In this document: one piece after another, positions 40,968 to 50,170 of the stretch | Position numbering within the stretch: the stretch's first letter is position 1 | Layout: each line of letters starts with the position of its first letter | DNA from: Pseudoduganella dura | GTDB lineage: Bacteria; Pseudomonadota; Gammaproteobacteria; Burkholderiales; Burkholderiaceae_D | Length of the DNA stretch: 64,000 nt | Direction of reading: 5' to 3' | NCBI RefSeq assembly: GCF_009727155.1 | Contig: NZ_WNWM01000002.1 | Coordinates: 868,001-932,000, forward strand | Notes under the pieces: generated by a model | What the model saw: the letters and a program-made list of their open reading frames with translations, nothing else | Told to the model about the DNA's origin: nothing | Database searches by the model: none | Made by a program: the position numbers and the translations under genes

Positions 40968-43295
40968 ATGCGCACCAATCACTACCAGCGGCCATTCGGC
41001 CGTCTGACCATTCTCGCCATGAGCCTCGCGGCCATCCACCCAGCCCATGCCCAGGAGGCAGCGGCCACGGCCGCCGCCGCGGAGCCCGCACCGGCGGTCG
41101 CCGCCGCCTCGAAGCGGGAAACCGGCATCGAAACCGTCGTCGTCACGGCCCAGAAGCGCACGCAGAACATCAAGGAGGTGCCGCTGGCGATCACCGTCGT
41201 CAATGCCGCGCAGCTCGAACGCGCCGGCGTGAAGGATATCGGCGACCTGGCCAAGACGGCCGCCGCGCTGGAATTCGGCGACCAGAGTTCCACCAGCGGC
41301 CCGGGCGGCAGCGCATCGATCCGCGGTATCGGCACCGCCGTGATGACCACGTCGGCCGAGGGTTCGGTCGGCGTGGTGGTCGATGGCGTGCCGCAGGGCT
41401 CCACCGCCAGCGGCCTGATGCTCGACCTGGCGCGGGTGGAAGTGCTGCGCGGGCCGCAGGGCACGCTGTTCGGCAAGAACGCCTCGGCCGGTGTGCTCAA
41501 CATGTCGACCCAGGCGCCGATGATCGGCGAAACCGGCGGCAACGTACAGCTCGAGTACAAGGGTACCTACGGCGCGGCCGTGCGCTCCACCGTCAACCTG
41601 CCCATCAACGACATCTCGGCGCTGCGCGTTTCCGGCCTGGTCGAACGTAACGAAGGCGTGTACCACAACGTCTACAACGACAAGGACAGCGTGACCGACA
41701 ACGCGGGTATCCGCCTGCGTTACCTGCTGCGGCCGAACAGCGATCTTTCCATCAACCTGATCGGCGAGGCATCGAACAGCCGCGGCGAATACGCCACCTT
41801 CTTCGCGCCGGCGATCGCGAACGTCACCAACACGGCGGGCAACCACCGGCCGCTGGCCGAATTCGCCGCCTGCGGCGTGACGGTCTCGCGCACCAACAAC
41901 CAGATATGCAGCGACGGCGAGGAACTCTCGCGCAGCCAGGTGCGCGGCCTTTCCGGACAGGTGGACTGGACCCTCGGCAACGGATCGACGCTGACCTCCA
42001 TTACCGCGTACCGCAAGCGCAGCGTGGGCCCGAACTCGAGCGCCATCGACATGTCGGTCGGCTACGACAAGATCCGCAACCTGACGCCGGACCAGGAGTC
42101 GAAGCAGTTTTCGCAGGAGCTGCGCATCGCTTCGCCGAGCGGCCGGCAACTGGAGTACGTGGCGGGCGTGTTCTACGCCGACTCGGAGATCGACAAGCAG
42201 ACCATCACGACGATCATGCCCAATCCCGCGCTGCCCGCTTCCGTGCCACGCTCGATCGTCACCGACACGACCGAGCATGCGCAGATGACGACGAAGGCGC
42301 TGTTCGGCCAGGCCACGTGGCGCTTCACGCCGGCCACCAGCCTGATCGCCGGCCTGCGCTTTACCCGGGATGCGGTATCGGCCGATTATCTCCAGGCCAG
42401 CGCGGTGAACTTCGCCGCTTTCAGCGTACCGACCACGGTCAAGACCGCCAGCGGCGATACGCATGAGACCAACGTTTCCGGCAAGGTGGGCCTGCAGCAT
42501 ACGCTGTCGAAGCAGGCCAACGTGTATGCGACGCTGAGCCGCGGCTACAAGGGTCCGCAGATCGACAACGACTCGCCCGTCAGTGCCGCGACCGTTGCCG
42601 GTGCGTACACGGGCAAGCTGGTGAACCCGGAACTGCCGACCAGCGTGGAACTGGGCACCAAGCTGTCGCTGCTGGACCGCAAGCTCGACCTCGACCTGGC
42701 CGTGTTCCACACGAAGATCAAGGATTTCCAGGAACAGAACTGCACGCTGACGTCGGTGGGCGCGTTGAGCTGCATCCCGCTGAACGTGCCGGAAGTGACC
42801 AGCAAGGGCTTCGAGGCCGACCTGCGCGCGCGCCCGCTGCCGCAGCTGCAGCTGGGCCTGTCGATGGCCGTGATCCTCGATACCGCCTACCCGGCCGGCT
42901 TCATCTTCGACGGCGGCGACGTGGGCGGCCGGCGGCTGCTGTATTCGCCGAAGCAGAAGGTCACGGCGTCGGCCGACTACGGCTGGGACCTGCCGAACGA
43001 TTACGAGCTGCGCGCCGGCGCCGACCTGGTCTACAAAAGCCGCGTGCGCTACTGCAATTCGGTCGACGACAACTGCAGCTTCGGCGGCCACACGATCCCG
43101 TCGCTGCGCCTGGTACTGAACGCGCCGGACAACAAGTGGAGCGCACAGCTGTATGCGCGCAACCTGGGCGACAAGCGCGTGCCGAACGCGATCATCTATC
43201 CGCTGCCGGGCAAGGGCGCCGGTTCCGGCTTCGCGTACAGCCTGGGCGAGAACTCGTTCCGGCGCGTGGGCGTGACGGTGGATTACCGGTTCTGA
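40968..43295 (+). CDS. TonB-dependent receptor of the aromatic-glycoside cluster
   Basis: 775 aa; ATG 40968 after AGGAGAC. Signal peptide about residues 1-28 ('LTILAMSLAAIHPAHA'), an Ala-rich stretch, then a TonB box-like 'GIETVVVTAQKRTQNIKEVPLAI', the plug domain ('RVEVLRGPQGTLFGKNASAG') and a 22-strand barrel ending in 'RRVGVTVDYRF'. The 'VTAQKR...PLAI' signature marks the large receptor group used by Proteobacteria for complex organics such as plant glycosides. Divergent from the glycosidase / ring-cleavage operon, so it probably imports the intact glycoside into the periplasm. Confidence 0.92.
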   Translation: MRTNHYQRPFGRLTILAMSLAAIHPAHAQEAAATAAAAEPAPAVAAASKRETGIETVVVTAQKRTQNIKEVPLAITVVNAAQLERAGVKDIGDLAKTAAALEFGDQSSTSGPGGSASIRGIGTAVMTTSAEGSVGVVVDGVPQGSTASGLMLDLARVEVLRGPQGTLFGKNASAGVLNMSTQAPMIGETGGNVQLEYKGTYGAAVRSTVNLPINDISALRVSGLVERNEGVYHNVYNDKDSVTDNAGIRLRYLLRPNSDLSINLIGEASNSRGEYATFFAPAIANVTNTAGNHRPLAEFAACGVTVSRTNNQICSDGEELSRSQVRGLSGQVDWTLGNGSTLTSITAYRKRSVGPNSSAIDMSVGYDKIRNLTPDQESKQFSQELRIASPSGRQLEYVAGVFYADSEIDKQTITTIMPNPALPASVPRSIVTDTTEHAQMTTKALFGQATWRFTPATSLIAGLRFTRDAVSADYLQASAVNFAAFSVPTTVKTASGDTHETNVSGKVGLQHTLSKQANVYATLSRGYKGPQIDNDSPVSAATVAGAYTGKLVNPELPTSVELGTKLSLLDRKLDLDLAVFHTKIKDFQEQNCTLTSVGALSCIPLNVPEVTSKGFEADLRARPLPQLQLGLSMAVILDTAYPAGFIFDGGDVGGRRLLYSPKQKVTASADYGWDLPNDYELRAGADLVYKSRVRYCNSVDDNCSFGGHTIPSLRLVLNAPDNKWSAQLYARNLGDKRVPNAIIYPLPGKGAGSGFAYSLGENSFRRVGVTVDYRF

Positions 43296-43303
43296 CCGGC
43301 GCG

Positions 43304-43331
43304 GGCAGGGCCGGCTGCGGCCGGCCCTGCC
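43304..43331 (+). terminator. hairpin after the TonB receptor gene
   Basis: Perfect 11-base stem GGCAGGGCCGG / CCGGCCCTGCC with a six-base loop, eight bases past the stop. No T-run follows, but the stem is very stable and no other feature explains it. Confidence 0.6.
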
Positions 43332-43510
43332 GAATCCCCGACTTCCGGTTTACGCATGACAGGTCATGCGGCCGATCGCGGCGAGCGCGTGATTGTCACC
43401 AATTTGGGAATAGTGCGTGTCCTCGATTCGCGTTTATCACCTCCCCCGTTTTCCCTAGACTGGTTACATCAGCGCAGGCAACGCGCTTCAACCAGAGCAG
43501 GGAGAACAGC

Positions 43511-44137
43511 ATGTCCACGATCACCACCAACGACAACATCGACACCGTCGGCATCATCGGCGCCGGCGCCATCGGCCAGGCATTCGCGAAGCAGCTGGTC
43601 AACGCCGGCATCGATGTCATCCTCAGCAACAGCCGCGGCCCGGACTCGCTCGCCGGCGTCGTGGACGCGCTGGGGCCGCGGGCGCGGGCCGGCACGCCAT
43701 GGCAGGCGGCGCAGGCCGGCCTCGTGTTCGTCAGCGTGAACTGGTCGCGCCTTGAGCAGGCGCTGGCGGGCATCGACTGGACGGACCGTATCGTGATCGA
43801 TGCCAACAACCCCGTGCTGCTGCCGGGCTACCGCCTGGCGGAACTGGGCGGCCGCAATTCCAGCCAGGTGTTTGCCAGCCTGGTGCCGGGCGCGCGTGTC
43901 GTGAAAGCATTCAACACGCTGCTGGCCGGCGTACTGGCCGGCGACCCGCGGCAGGCCGGCGGGAAACGCGTGGTGTTCCAGTCCGGCGACGACCGCGAAG
44001 CGAAAGCCGTCGTGGGTGGCCTCATCGAACGCCTGGGCTTTGCCGGCATCGACCTGGGCGGCCTGGAGGTGGGTGGCGCGCTGCAGCAGTTCCCCGGCGG
44101 CGTGCTGCCGGCCGTCAATCTCGTCAAGTTGGGCTGA
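43511..44137 (+). CDS. NADPH-dependent F420-reductase-type oxidoreductase (NADP_oxidoreductase, coenzyme F420-dependent family)
   Basis: 208 aa from ATG 43511 (AGGGAGAA before it). The Rossmann start 'TVGIIGAGAIGQAFAKQLVNAGIDVILSNSRG' at residues 12-43 has Ser-Arg after strand two, which fits NADPH. 'VVKAFNTLLAGVLAGD' and 'RVVFQSGDDREAKAVV' are the conserved motifs of the NAD-binding domain family shared with F420:NADP oxidoreductase. Betaproteobacteria usually lack F420, so the real partner is probably a different flavin or a small carbonyl substrate. Stands alone after the receptor gene. Confidence 0.85.
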   Translation: MSTITTNDNIDTVGIIGAGAIGQAFAKQLVNAGIDVILSNSRGPDSLAGVVDALGPRARAGTPWQAAQAGLVFVSVNWSRLEQALAGIDWTDRIVIDANNPVLLPGYRLAELGGRNSSQVFASLVPGARVVKAFNTLLAGVLAGDPRQAGGKRVVFQSGDDREAKAVVGGLIERLGFAGIDLGGLEVGGALQQFPGGVLPAVNLVKLG

Positions 44138-44294
44138 GCCCGCGCCGCCAGGAGCATGACAGGAACACGATGTTCCCGGTGTCCCGGCCGGCACGTAACG
44201 GCAGCAAGATCGCGACAGCCGGAGCAACGGCGCGACAGACGGCCGCGCCGCGCTGCCCGATGATGGGTTTCATCGACACAGGAAGGAGACTGCG

Positions 44295-45275
44295 ATGAAA
44301 CACCGCACCATCGCCGGCATGCCGGTTTCCGCGCTGGGCCTGGGCTGCATGGGCATGTCCGAATTCTACGGCGCGACCGACGAGGCGCAATCGCTGCGCA
44401 CGCTGGAGGCCGCATTCGACGCCGGCGTGACGCTGTTCGACACGGCCGAATCGTACGGCAACGGCGACAACGAGCGCCTGCTGGGCCGCTTCCTGGCCGG
44501 CGGCCGCCGCGGCGTGCGCATCGCCACCAAGTTCGGCATCGTGCGCGAACCGGGCAAGTACGAGCGGCGCATCGACAATTCGCCGGCGTACATCCGCCGG
44601 GCGGTCGACGGTTCGCTGGCGCGCCTCGGCATCGACACGATCGACCTGTACTACGTGCACCGCGTCGACCCGCGAGCACCGCTGGAAGACACCATCGGCA
44701 CGCTGGCCGACCTGGTACGTGCGGGCAAGGTGCGTGCCATCGGACTGTGCGAAGTGGCGCCCGCCACGCTGCGCCGCGCCGCCGCCATGCACCCGGTCGC
44801 CGCCGTGCAGAGCGAATATTCGCTGTGGACCCGCGATCCCGAGGAAGGCATGCTTGCTGCGTGCGCGGAGCTCGGCACCGCGTTCTGCGCCTACAGCCCG
44901 CTGGGCCGCGGTTTCCTGACCGGCAAATTCGACGGCGCCACGCCGCTGGCACCGGATGACTTCCGCGGCTTCAACCCGCGCTTCACGGGGGACAACCTGC
45001 AGGCCAACCTGCGCATCGCCGCCACGGTGCGGGCCCTGGCGGCCGGCAAGGGCTGTACGCCGGCGCAGCTGGCGCTGGCCTGGCTGCTGGCCCAGGGCGG
45101 GCACGTGATCCCGATCCCCGGCACCAAGCGCGAGAGCTACCTGCGCGAGAACCTGGGCGCCGTGGACGTGACGCTGACGGCGGCGGAAGCGGCGGCGATC
45201 GGCGCCGCGCTGCCGCCCGGCATCGCGGCGGGCCAGCGCTACAGCGACGAAGGCATGAAGGGCCTGAACGCGTAG
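44295..45275 (+). CDS. aldo/keto reductase
   Basis: 326 aa; ATG 44295 after AAGGAGA. The (beta/alpha)8 reductase has the catalytic tetrad in place: Asp in 'GVTLFDTAESYG' and Tyr three residues later, Lys in 'RIATKFGIV' and His in 'DLYYVHRVDP'. 'IPIPGTKRESYLRENLGAVDV' binds the NADP phosphate. It belongs to the AKR group of YajO / perakine-reductase-like proteins. It reduces aldehydes or ketones with NADPH in the cytoplasm; the substrate is unknown. It may process carbonyls left by the upstream aromatic pathway, but no operon link is seen. Confidence 0.92.
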   Translation: MKHRTIAGMPVSALGLGCMGMSEFYGATDEAQSLRTLEAAFDAGVTLFDTAESYGNGDNERLLGRFLAGGRRGVRIATKFGIVREPGKYERRIDNSPAYIRRAVDGSLARLGIDTIDLYYVHRVDPRAPLEDTIGTLADLVRAGKVRAIGLCEVAPATLRRAAAMHPVAAVQSEYSLWTRDPEEGMLAACAELGTAFCAYSPLGRGFLTGKFDGATPLAPDDFRGFNPRFTGDNLQANLRIAATVRALAAGKGCTPAQLALAWLLAQGGHVIPIPGTKRESYLRENLGAVDVTLTAAEAAAIGAALPPGIAAGQRYSDEGMKGLNA

Positions 45276-45281
45276 GGCCCG

Positions 45282-47042
45282 TCACCTGGCGGCCGGCAGG
45301 CTGGCCAGGTAGCCGTGGATCTGCGATACCACCTGCGCGCCCTCGCCCACGCCGGCGGCCACCCGCTTGGTCGATCCGGCGCGCACGTCGCCGATCGCGA
45401 ACACGCCCGGCACGCTCGTTTCCAGGGCGGCGCGTTCGGCCGCACCGTTTTCTCCGGCGCGGCATGGCGCCGCCGCCACGGCGGCACCGGTGCGGATGAA
45501 CCCCTGCGCATCGACTTCCACGCCGCAGTCGCCCAGCCAGTCCGTGTTGGGGTCGGCGCCGATGAACAGGAACACGCGCGTCGCATCGCAGTTTTTCTCG
45601 CCGAGCGTGCGGTTGTTGCGCCAGCGGACCTGCTTGAGGCCTTCGTCGTCGCCTTCCAGCGCCACGATTTCCGTATGCGGATGCAGTTCGATGTTGGGCG
45701 TGGCGCGGATGCGCTCGATCAGGTACGTGGACATGGTGGCCTTCAGGCCGTCGCCCCGGATCACCATGTGCACCCTGGCGGCGTGGGCGGACAGGAACAC
45801 GGCGGCCTGCCCGGCCGAATTGCCGCCGCCAACGAGGATCACCTCGGCGCCGGCACACAGGTTGGCCTCGATGCGCGAGGCCCAGTAATAGATGCCGCGT
45901 CCCTCGAATTGCCGGATGTTGGCCAGCGACGGCCGCCGGTAGCGCGCCCCGCAGGACAGCACCACGGTGCGCCCGCGCACGCGCTGGCCGTCGGCCAGTT
46001 CGATGGCCAGCGGCGGCGCATCGCACACGAGCCGCGCCGCCACCATCGGGATGCCCACTTCGACGCCGAACTTCATCGCCTGCACGTAGGCCCGGCCGGC
46101 CAGGGCGCCGCCCGAGATCCCGGTGGGAAAGCCCAGGTAGTTCTCGATGCGCGCACTGGCGGCGGCCTGGCCGCCATATGCGCGCGCCTCCAGCGCCAGC
46201 ACCGACAGGCCCTCGGAGCCGGCATACACCGCCGTGGCCAGGCCGGCGGGCCCGGCGCCCACCACGATCACATCCCATACCTTGTCGGGCGGAAGTTCCG
46301 GCAGCATGCCCAGGCAGCGCCCCATCTCGGCATGGGACGGGTTCTTCAGCACGCTGCCATCCGGGCAGACGACCAGCGGCCAGTCGTCCGCACCCGGCCG
46401 GTAGTGTTCGCACAGGGCCAGCGTGCCCTCGTCCTGTGCGGGATCGAGCACCGTGTGCGGGTGGCCGTTGGCAGTAAGGAAGCTCTGCAGCTGGAACAGG
46501 TTTGGATGGCCCGCCGGGCCCACGAGCACGGGGCCGCCCGAGCCCACTTCGATCAGGTTCACCCGGCGCAGGATCAGCGCGCGCACGATGCGCTCGCCCA
46601 GCTCCGCCTCCGCGATCACCAGCGCGCGCAGCTGGTCGGCGGGAATGACGAGCGCCTCGACCGTGCCCACGGCCGTCACGTTCACCAGCGACGGCCGCCC
46701 CGCCAGCTGCGACACCTCGGCGGTGAACTCGCCCGGCCCGTGCTCGACGATGAGGGACGAGTTGCCCAGGCCATCGTAGCGGTGCACCGCCATGCGGCCC
46801 GCCAGCACCAGCACCATGCCGAAGGTGGTGTAGCCCGCTTCGAGGATGCGCACGCCGTTGTCATAGGTGCGCACGGTGCCGAAACGCCGCAGCCGCCTCG
46901 TTTCCTGTTCCGTGAGCACCGGGAAGATCTGGTGGCGCCGCTGCTCGATCGACGGCGCGATCGCCGGCACCTGCTCGTCGGGGCTTGCTTCGGGAATGAA
47001 GCGGGGACTGTTCGTGAACTCGTTGGCCATGGTGTTTTGCAT
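45282..47042 (-). CDS. FAD-dependent oxidoreductase with N-terminal cyclic-nucleotide-binding domain
   Basis: About 586 aa from ATG 47042 (ATG 47030 also possible; neither has a clear ribosome site). Residues about 30-160 form a cNMP-binding jelly roll ('YTTFGMVLVLAGRMAVHRYD', 'GPGEFTAEVSQLAGRPSLV'). The rest is a thioredoxin-reductase-like flavoprotein with 'WDVIVVGAGPAGLATAVYAGS' (FAD) and 'EVILVGGGNSAGQAAVFLSA' (NADPH). Its redox CxxC is absent: the position reads 'GGQAAASARIENYLGFP'. It therefore cannot reduce thioredoxin in the usual way. Divergent from a LysR regulator gene. Confidence 0.88.
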   Translation of the reverse strand: MQNTMANEFTNSPRFIPEASPDEQVPAIAPSIEQRRHQIFPVLTEQETRRLRRFGTVRTYDNGVRILEAGYTTFGMVLVLAGRMAVHRYDGLGNSSLIVEHGPGEFTAEVSQLAGRPSLVNVTAVGTVEALVIPADQLRALVIAEAELGERIVRALILRRVNLIEVGSGGPVLVGPAGHPNLFQLQSFLTANGHPHTVLDPAQDEGTLALCEHYRPGADDWPLVVCPDGSVLKNPSHAEMGRCLGMLPELPPDKVWDVIVVGAGPAGLATAVYAGSEGLSVLALEARAYGGQAAASARIENYLGFPTGISGGALAGRAYVQAMKFGVEVGIPMVAARLVCDAPPLAIELADGQRVRGRTVVLSCGARYRRPSLANIRQFEGRGIYYWASRIEANLCAGAEVILVGGGNSAGQAAVFLSAHAARVHMVIRGDGLKATMSTYLIERIRATPNIELHPHTEIVALEGDDEGLKQVRWRNNRTLGEKNCDATRVFLFIGADPNTDWLGDCGVEVDAQGFIRTGAAVAAAPCRAGENGAAERAALETSVPGVFAIGDVRAGSTKRVAAGVGEGAQVVSQIHGYLASLPAAR

Positions 47043-47183
47043 TCGGTGAACTGCATCGGATGAAAATTCGGGTGCCACCAGTGTAGCGGATGCCCGCGCC
47101 CTTTTCAGCGTTGTCAGCGCGGCCGTTCCCGACCATAATCGCATTCATTTCACCAGGACCACACCAGGGCCACGTTCGCATCG

Positions 47184-48113
47184 ATGGATAACCTCACCGC
47201 CGTCCGCACCTTCCTTCGCGTGGTGGAAACGGGCAGCTTCGCCCGCGCCGCCGACTCGCTGCAGCTGCCGCGCAACAGCGTGACCAAGCTGGTGCAGCAG
47301 CTGGAAGCGCACCTGCGCATCAAGCTGCTCAACCGCACCACGCGGCGGGTGTCCCCGACCAGCGACGGCACGGCCTACTACGAGCGCATGGCGCGGCTGG
47401 TGGGGGAATGGGACGAGGTGGAGGACGAACTGGCGCGCGCCCGCAGCCACCCGCGCGGGCGCCTGCGGGTCGACATGGGCACCACGATCGCCTCGCTGCT
47501 GCTGATCCCGTCGCTGGCGCGGTTCCACGCCCGCTACCCGGATGTGCAGCTCGACATCGGCGCCAGCGACCGGCCCGTGGACCTGGTGGGCGAACGGGTC
47601 GACTGCGTGATCCGCGCCGGCACGGTCACGGATCCTTCGCTGGTCGCGCGCCACCTGGGCAGCCTGCCGCAGGCCGCCTGCGCCAGCCCGGACTACCTGG
47701 CCGCGCACGGCGTGCCCGCGCATCCTTCCGACCTGGAAGGCGGGCACACGCTGATCCGCTACGTGTTCGCCGGATCGAACCGGGCGCAGCCCGTGGTGCT
47801 GTCGCGGGGCGACGCCACCGTGGAGGTGAAGGGGCGCTACTTCGTGTCCGTCAACGAAAGCGGCGCCCTGCTGTCGGCCGCGCTGGCCGGGCTGGGCGTG
47901 ATGCATGCGCCCGCGTTCATTTCCGGCCGCCATGTCGACAGCGGCGCGCTGGTGCGCGTGCTGGACGGGTGGCGCGCGCCGGACGTGCCGATCCACCTGG
48001 TCTACCCGGCCAACCGGCACCTGAGCGCGCGCGTGCGGGTATTCGCCGACTGGATGATCGAGCTGTTCCGCGAAAGCCCCTACACGCTGCCGCCCGGCCC
48101 GCCGCGGGGCTGA
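47184..48113 (+). CDS. LysR family transcriptional regulator
   Basis: 309 aa from ATG 47184. HTH at residues 1-60 ('MDNLTAVRTFLRVVETGSF', 'RAADSLQLPRNSVTKLVQQLE'), effector-binding domain from about 90 ('GRLRVDMGTTIASLLLIPSLARF'). The two genes are divergent with 141 bases between starts, so it may control the cNMP-FAD oxidoreductase gene. The effector is unknown; the sequence is of the DsdC / CrgA-like LysR subgroup that is common near oxidoreductases. Confidence 0.9.
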   Translation: MDNLTAVRTFLRVVETGSFARAADSLQLPRNSVTKLVQQLEAHLRIKLLNRTTRRVSPTSDGTAYYERMARLVGEWDEVEDELARARSHPRGRLRVDMGTTIASLLLIPSLARFHARYPDVQLDIGASDRPVDLVGERVDCVIRAGTVTDPSLVARHLGSLPQAACASPDYLAAHGVPAHPSDLEGGHTLIRYVFAGSNRAQPVVLSRGDATVEVKGRYFVSVNESGALLSAALAGLGVMHAPAFISGRHVDSGALVRVLDGWRAPDVPIHLVYPANRHLSARVRVFADWMIELFRESPYTLPPGPPRG

Positions 48114-48209
48114 ACTTCCTTCAGCCGCTCGACCACCAGAGCCCCGCCGGGGCGGACGGAAATGCGGGATCGCCCGCCGCGGCACCCAGCCGACAGTCAC
48201 CGGCAAGGC

Positions 48210-48956
48210 TTACCAGGGCTGGCTGGTGGGCATGATGAACATTTCGGCCAGGTCCACGCGGCCCGGCGCCTGCAGCGCGTAGACGATCGAATCGCCGATG
48301 TCTTCGGCCTTCAGGAACGTCATCTGTTTCTTCAGGCTTTCCATCTGGCTGCGGTAGCCGTCATCGGTGATGTGCTCGAAAAGCTCGCTCTCGACGGCGC
48401 CCGGCTGCACGCACGTGACGCGGATATCGTGTTTCGGCGCCACTTCCATGCGCAGGATGTCGGTGAACGCGGCCACCGCGTGCTTGGTGGCGCAGTAGAC
48501 GCCCAGGCCAGGGAACGTCTTGCGGCCGGCGATCGACGACGTGGTCACGATGTGGCCCGACTTGTTCTCCTTCAGGATCGGCAGCGCGGCGGCCACCGTG
48601 TTGAACAGGCCCTTGATGTTGACGTCCACCATGCGGTGCCATTCATCCACCTTCAGGCTGGCGATGTCAGAGATCGGCATCAGGCCGGCGTTGGCGAACA
48701 CGATGTCGATCGTGCCGTACCTGGCGGCCAGCTCCCGCACGCCCCGCTCCACCGCGGCCAGGTCGGTCACGTCCATTTCGATGGCCAGCGCCTCGCCGCC
48801 CGCGTGCCGGATTTCGGCAGCCAGTCCGTGCAGGCGGTCAAGGCGGCGCGCGGCCAGCCCCACTTTCACGCCGGCCGCGGCCAGCTTCTTCGCGGTGGCG
48901 GCGCCGATGCCGCTCGATGCGCCGGTAACGAGTGCCACTTTGTCCTTGAGTTCCAT
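48210..48956 (-). CDS. short-chain dehydrogenase/reductase
   Basis: 248 aa; ATG 48956 after AAGGG. Classical SDR marks: 'ALVTGASSGIGAATAKKLA' (TGxxxGIG), 'VFANAGLMP' (NAG), Ser in 'IVTTSSIAG' and 'YCATKHAVAAF' (YxxxK). 'AARRLDR' after strand two suggests NADP(H). The C-terminal 'LFEHITDDGYRSQMESLKKQ' covers the substrate pocket. Substrate unknown. The second SDR (50171..50908) is similar in overall pattern, especially at 'VDEWxRMxDVN', so the two may be old duplicates. Confidence 0.92.
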   Translation of the reverse strand: MELKDKVALVTGASSGIGAATAKKLAAAGVKVGLAARRLDRLHGLAAEIRHAGGEALAIEMDVTDLAAVERGVRELAARYGTIDIVFANAGLMPISDIASLKVDEWHRMVDVNIKGLFNTVAAALPILKENKSGHIVTTSSIAGRKTFPGLGVYCATKHAVAAFTDILRMEVAPKHDIRVTCVQPGAVESELFEHITDDGYRSQMESLKKQMTFLKAEDIGDSIVYALQAPGRVDLAEMFIMPTSQPW

Positions 48957-49090
48957 GATGAGCCCTTTCGTGTCGATTGAAAGATTCCGGCCGAAGCGTG
49001 CGGGGGAACAAACGCGTCGGCACGGGACACATGATGGAACCGCGCGCCCGCGCCGTCTGGCGGGAACTTGCGTGCGCTGTCGGGATCTTG

Positions 49091-50005
49091 CTATGGACCG
49101 GGCTGCCGCGCGGCGCGCCAGGCGCTCGGCGCAGTGCCGGTCGATTCACGGAACACCTGTGCGAAGTGGCTGGGGCTCGCGTAGCCCACGGCCAGGCCGA
49201 TATCGAGCATGGATTGCCGCGTGTCGCCCAGCAGGCGGCGCGCCTCGTCCATGCGCAGCCGCACGAAATAGCGCGACGGCGCCATGCCGGTGGCCTGCTT
49301 GAACACGCGCGAGAAGTGGAACACGCTGAGCCCGGCGAGCGCGGCCAGCCGGCCCAGGTCGAACGGCTCGGCCAGCCCGTCGCGCATCGCATCGAGCACG
49401 CGCCGCAGTTTATGCGCCGGCAAGCCGCCGCGCACCACCGCCCGGCCATCCGTCTCGCGTTCGTAGTGCGCCACCACGTGCGCCGTGATCGCCTGCGCCA
49501 CGCCCTGCACGAAGCTGGCGGCCGCCGGCACGGGGCCCGACAGCGCCGCGTGCAGCGCCTGGAACAAGCCGCCCAGCACCGCGTCGCGCTCGCCGGACAC
49601 CTCGCGCAGTGCGAAGCGGGCCAGTTCCTTGCCGGCGAGCTCCCTGGCGGTACGCGCGAGCAGTGGGAGGCCGAGATACACGTGCATCACGCAAAACGGC
49701 TCGTCGCCCGTGCTGCGCCAGCGCATCTCGACCGGCGCCGGCGACGTGGTCAGGTAGAAATCGCCGCTGCGCACCGGTACGGCAAGCCACTCGCCGCCCA
49801 GCGGCCGTTCTTCCACGGTCGCCGCGCCGGAAACGATCCAGACCAGCATCGGCTCCGGCACGGCCGGCACCACGACCGGCTCCTGCACCGGCGCGTGCGC
49901 GTGGATCTCCACGTGGATATCGTCCGGCGCGCGGGCCCTGCGCTCGCGCAGCAGCTCGCCGGGAATGTGTTCCTTCATCGATTCGACCGAAGCGGTATGG
50001 GTCAT
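49091..50005 (-). CDS. AraC-family transcriptional regulator with N-terminal cupin
   Basis: 304 aa from ATG 50005, which has AAGGAAAGG before it. Residues about 20-110 are a cupin-like sensing domain ('MLVWIVSGAATVEERPLGG'), about 205-300 two HTH units of the AraC type ('LGRLAALAGLSVFHFSRVFKQATGMAPSRYF' region and 'LDIGLAVGYASPSHFAQVFRESTG'). It lies between two SDR genes, same strand; it likely responds to a small organic ligand and acts on one of them. Confidence 0.9.
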   Translation of the reverse strand: MTHTASVESMKEHIPGELLRERRARAPDDIHVEIHAHAPVQEPVVVPAVPEPMLVWIVSGAATVEERPLGGEWLAVPVRSGDFYLTTSPAPVEMRWRSTGDEPFCVMHVYLGLPLLARTARELAGKELARFALREVSGERDAVLGGLFQALHAALSGPVPAAASFVQGVAQAITAHVVAHYERETDGRAVVRGGLPAHKLRRVLDAMRDGLAEPFDLGRLAALAGLSVFHFSRVFKQATGMAPSRYFVRLRMDEARRLLGDTRQSMLDIGLAVGYASPSHFAQVFRESTGTAPSAWRAARQPGP

Positions 50006-50170
50006 GCCTTTCCTTTCCACTCTCACGACAGCGCGATGCCGACCAGCGTGGAGTGTATCGCGAACAGGAATGCCGCATCGACGGCGCCGCCGTGGACATG
50101 CGCGGACACGTGGCCCGGCTGCGCCACCCGATGGACGGCTGAACGTGCCGGCCGGGGAGGCGGCGAAACG

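Noticed and set aside
40824..43091. Minus-strand frame of about 750 codons opposite the TonB receptor
   Set aside because: Shadow of the receptor coding sequence; composition dominated by Arg, Gly, His and Val.
43511..45275. F420-type oxidoreductase and aldo/keto reductase as members of the glycoside cluster
   Set aside because: They follow a strong hairpin after the receptor, have their own ribosome sites and a gap between them; no evidence of shared control.
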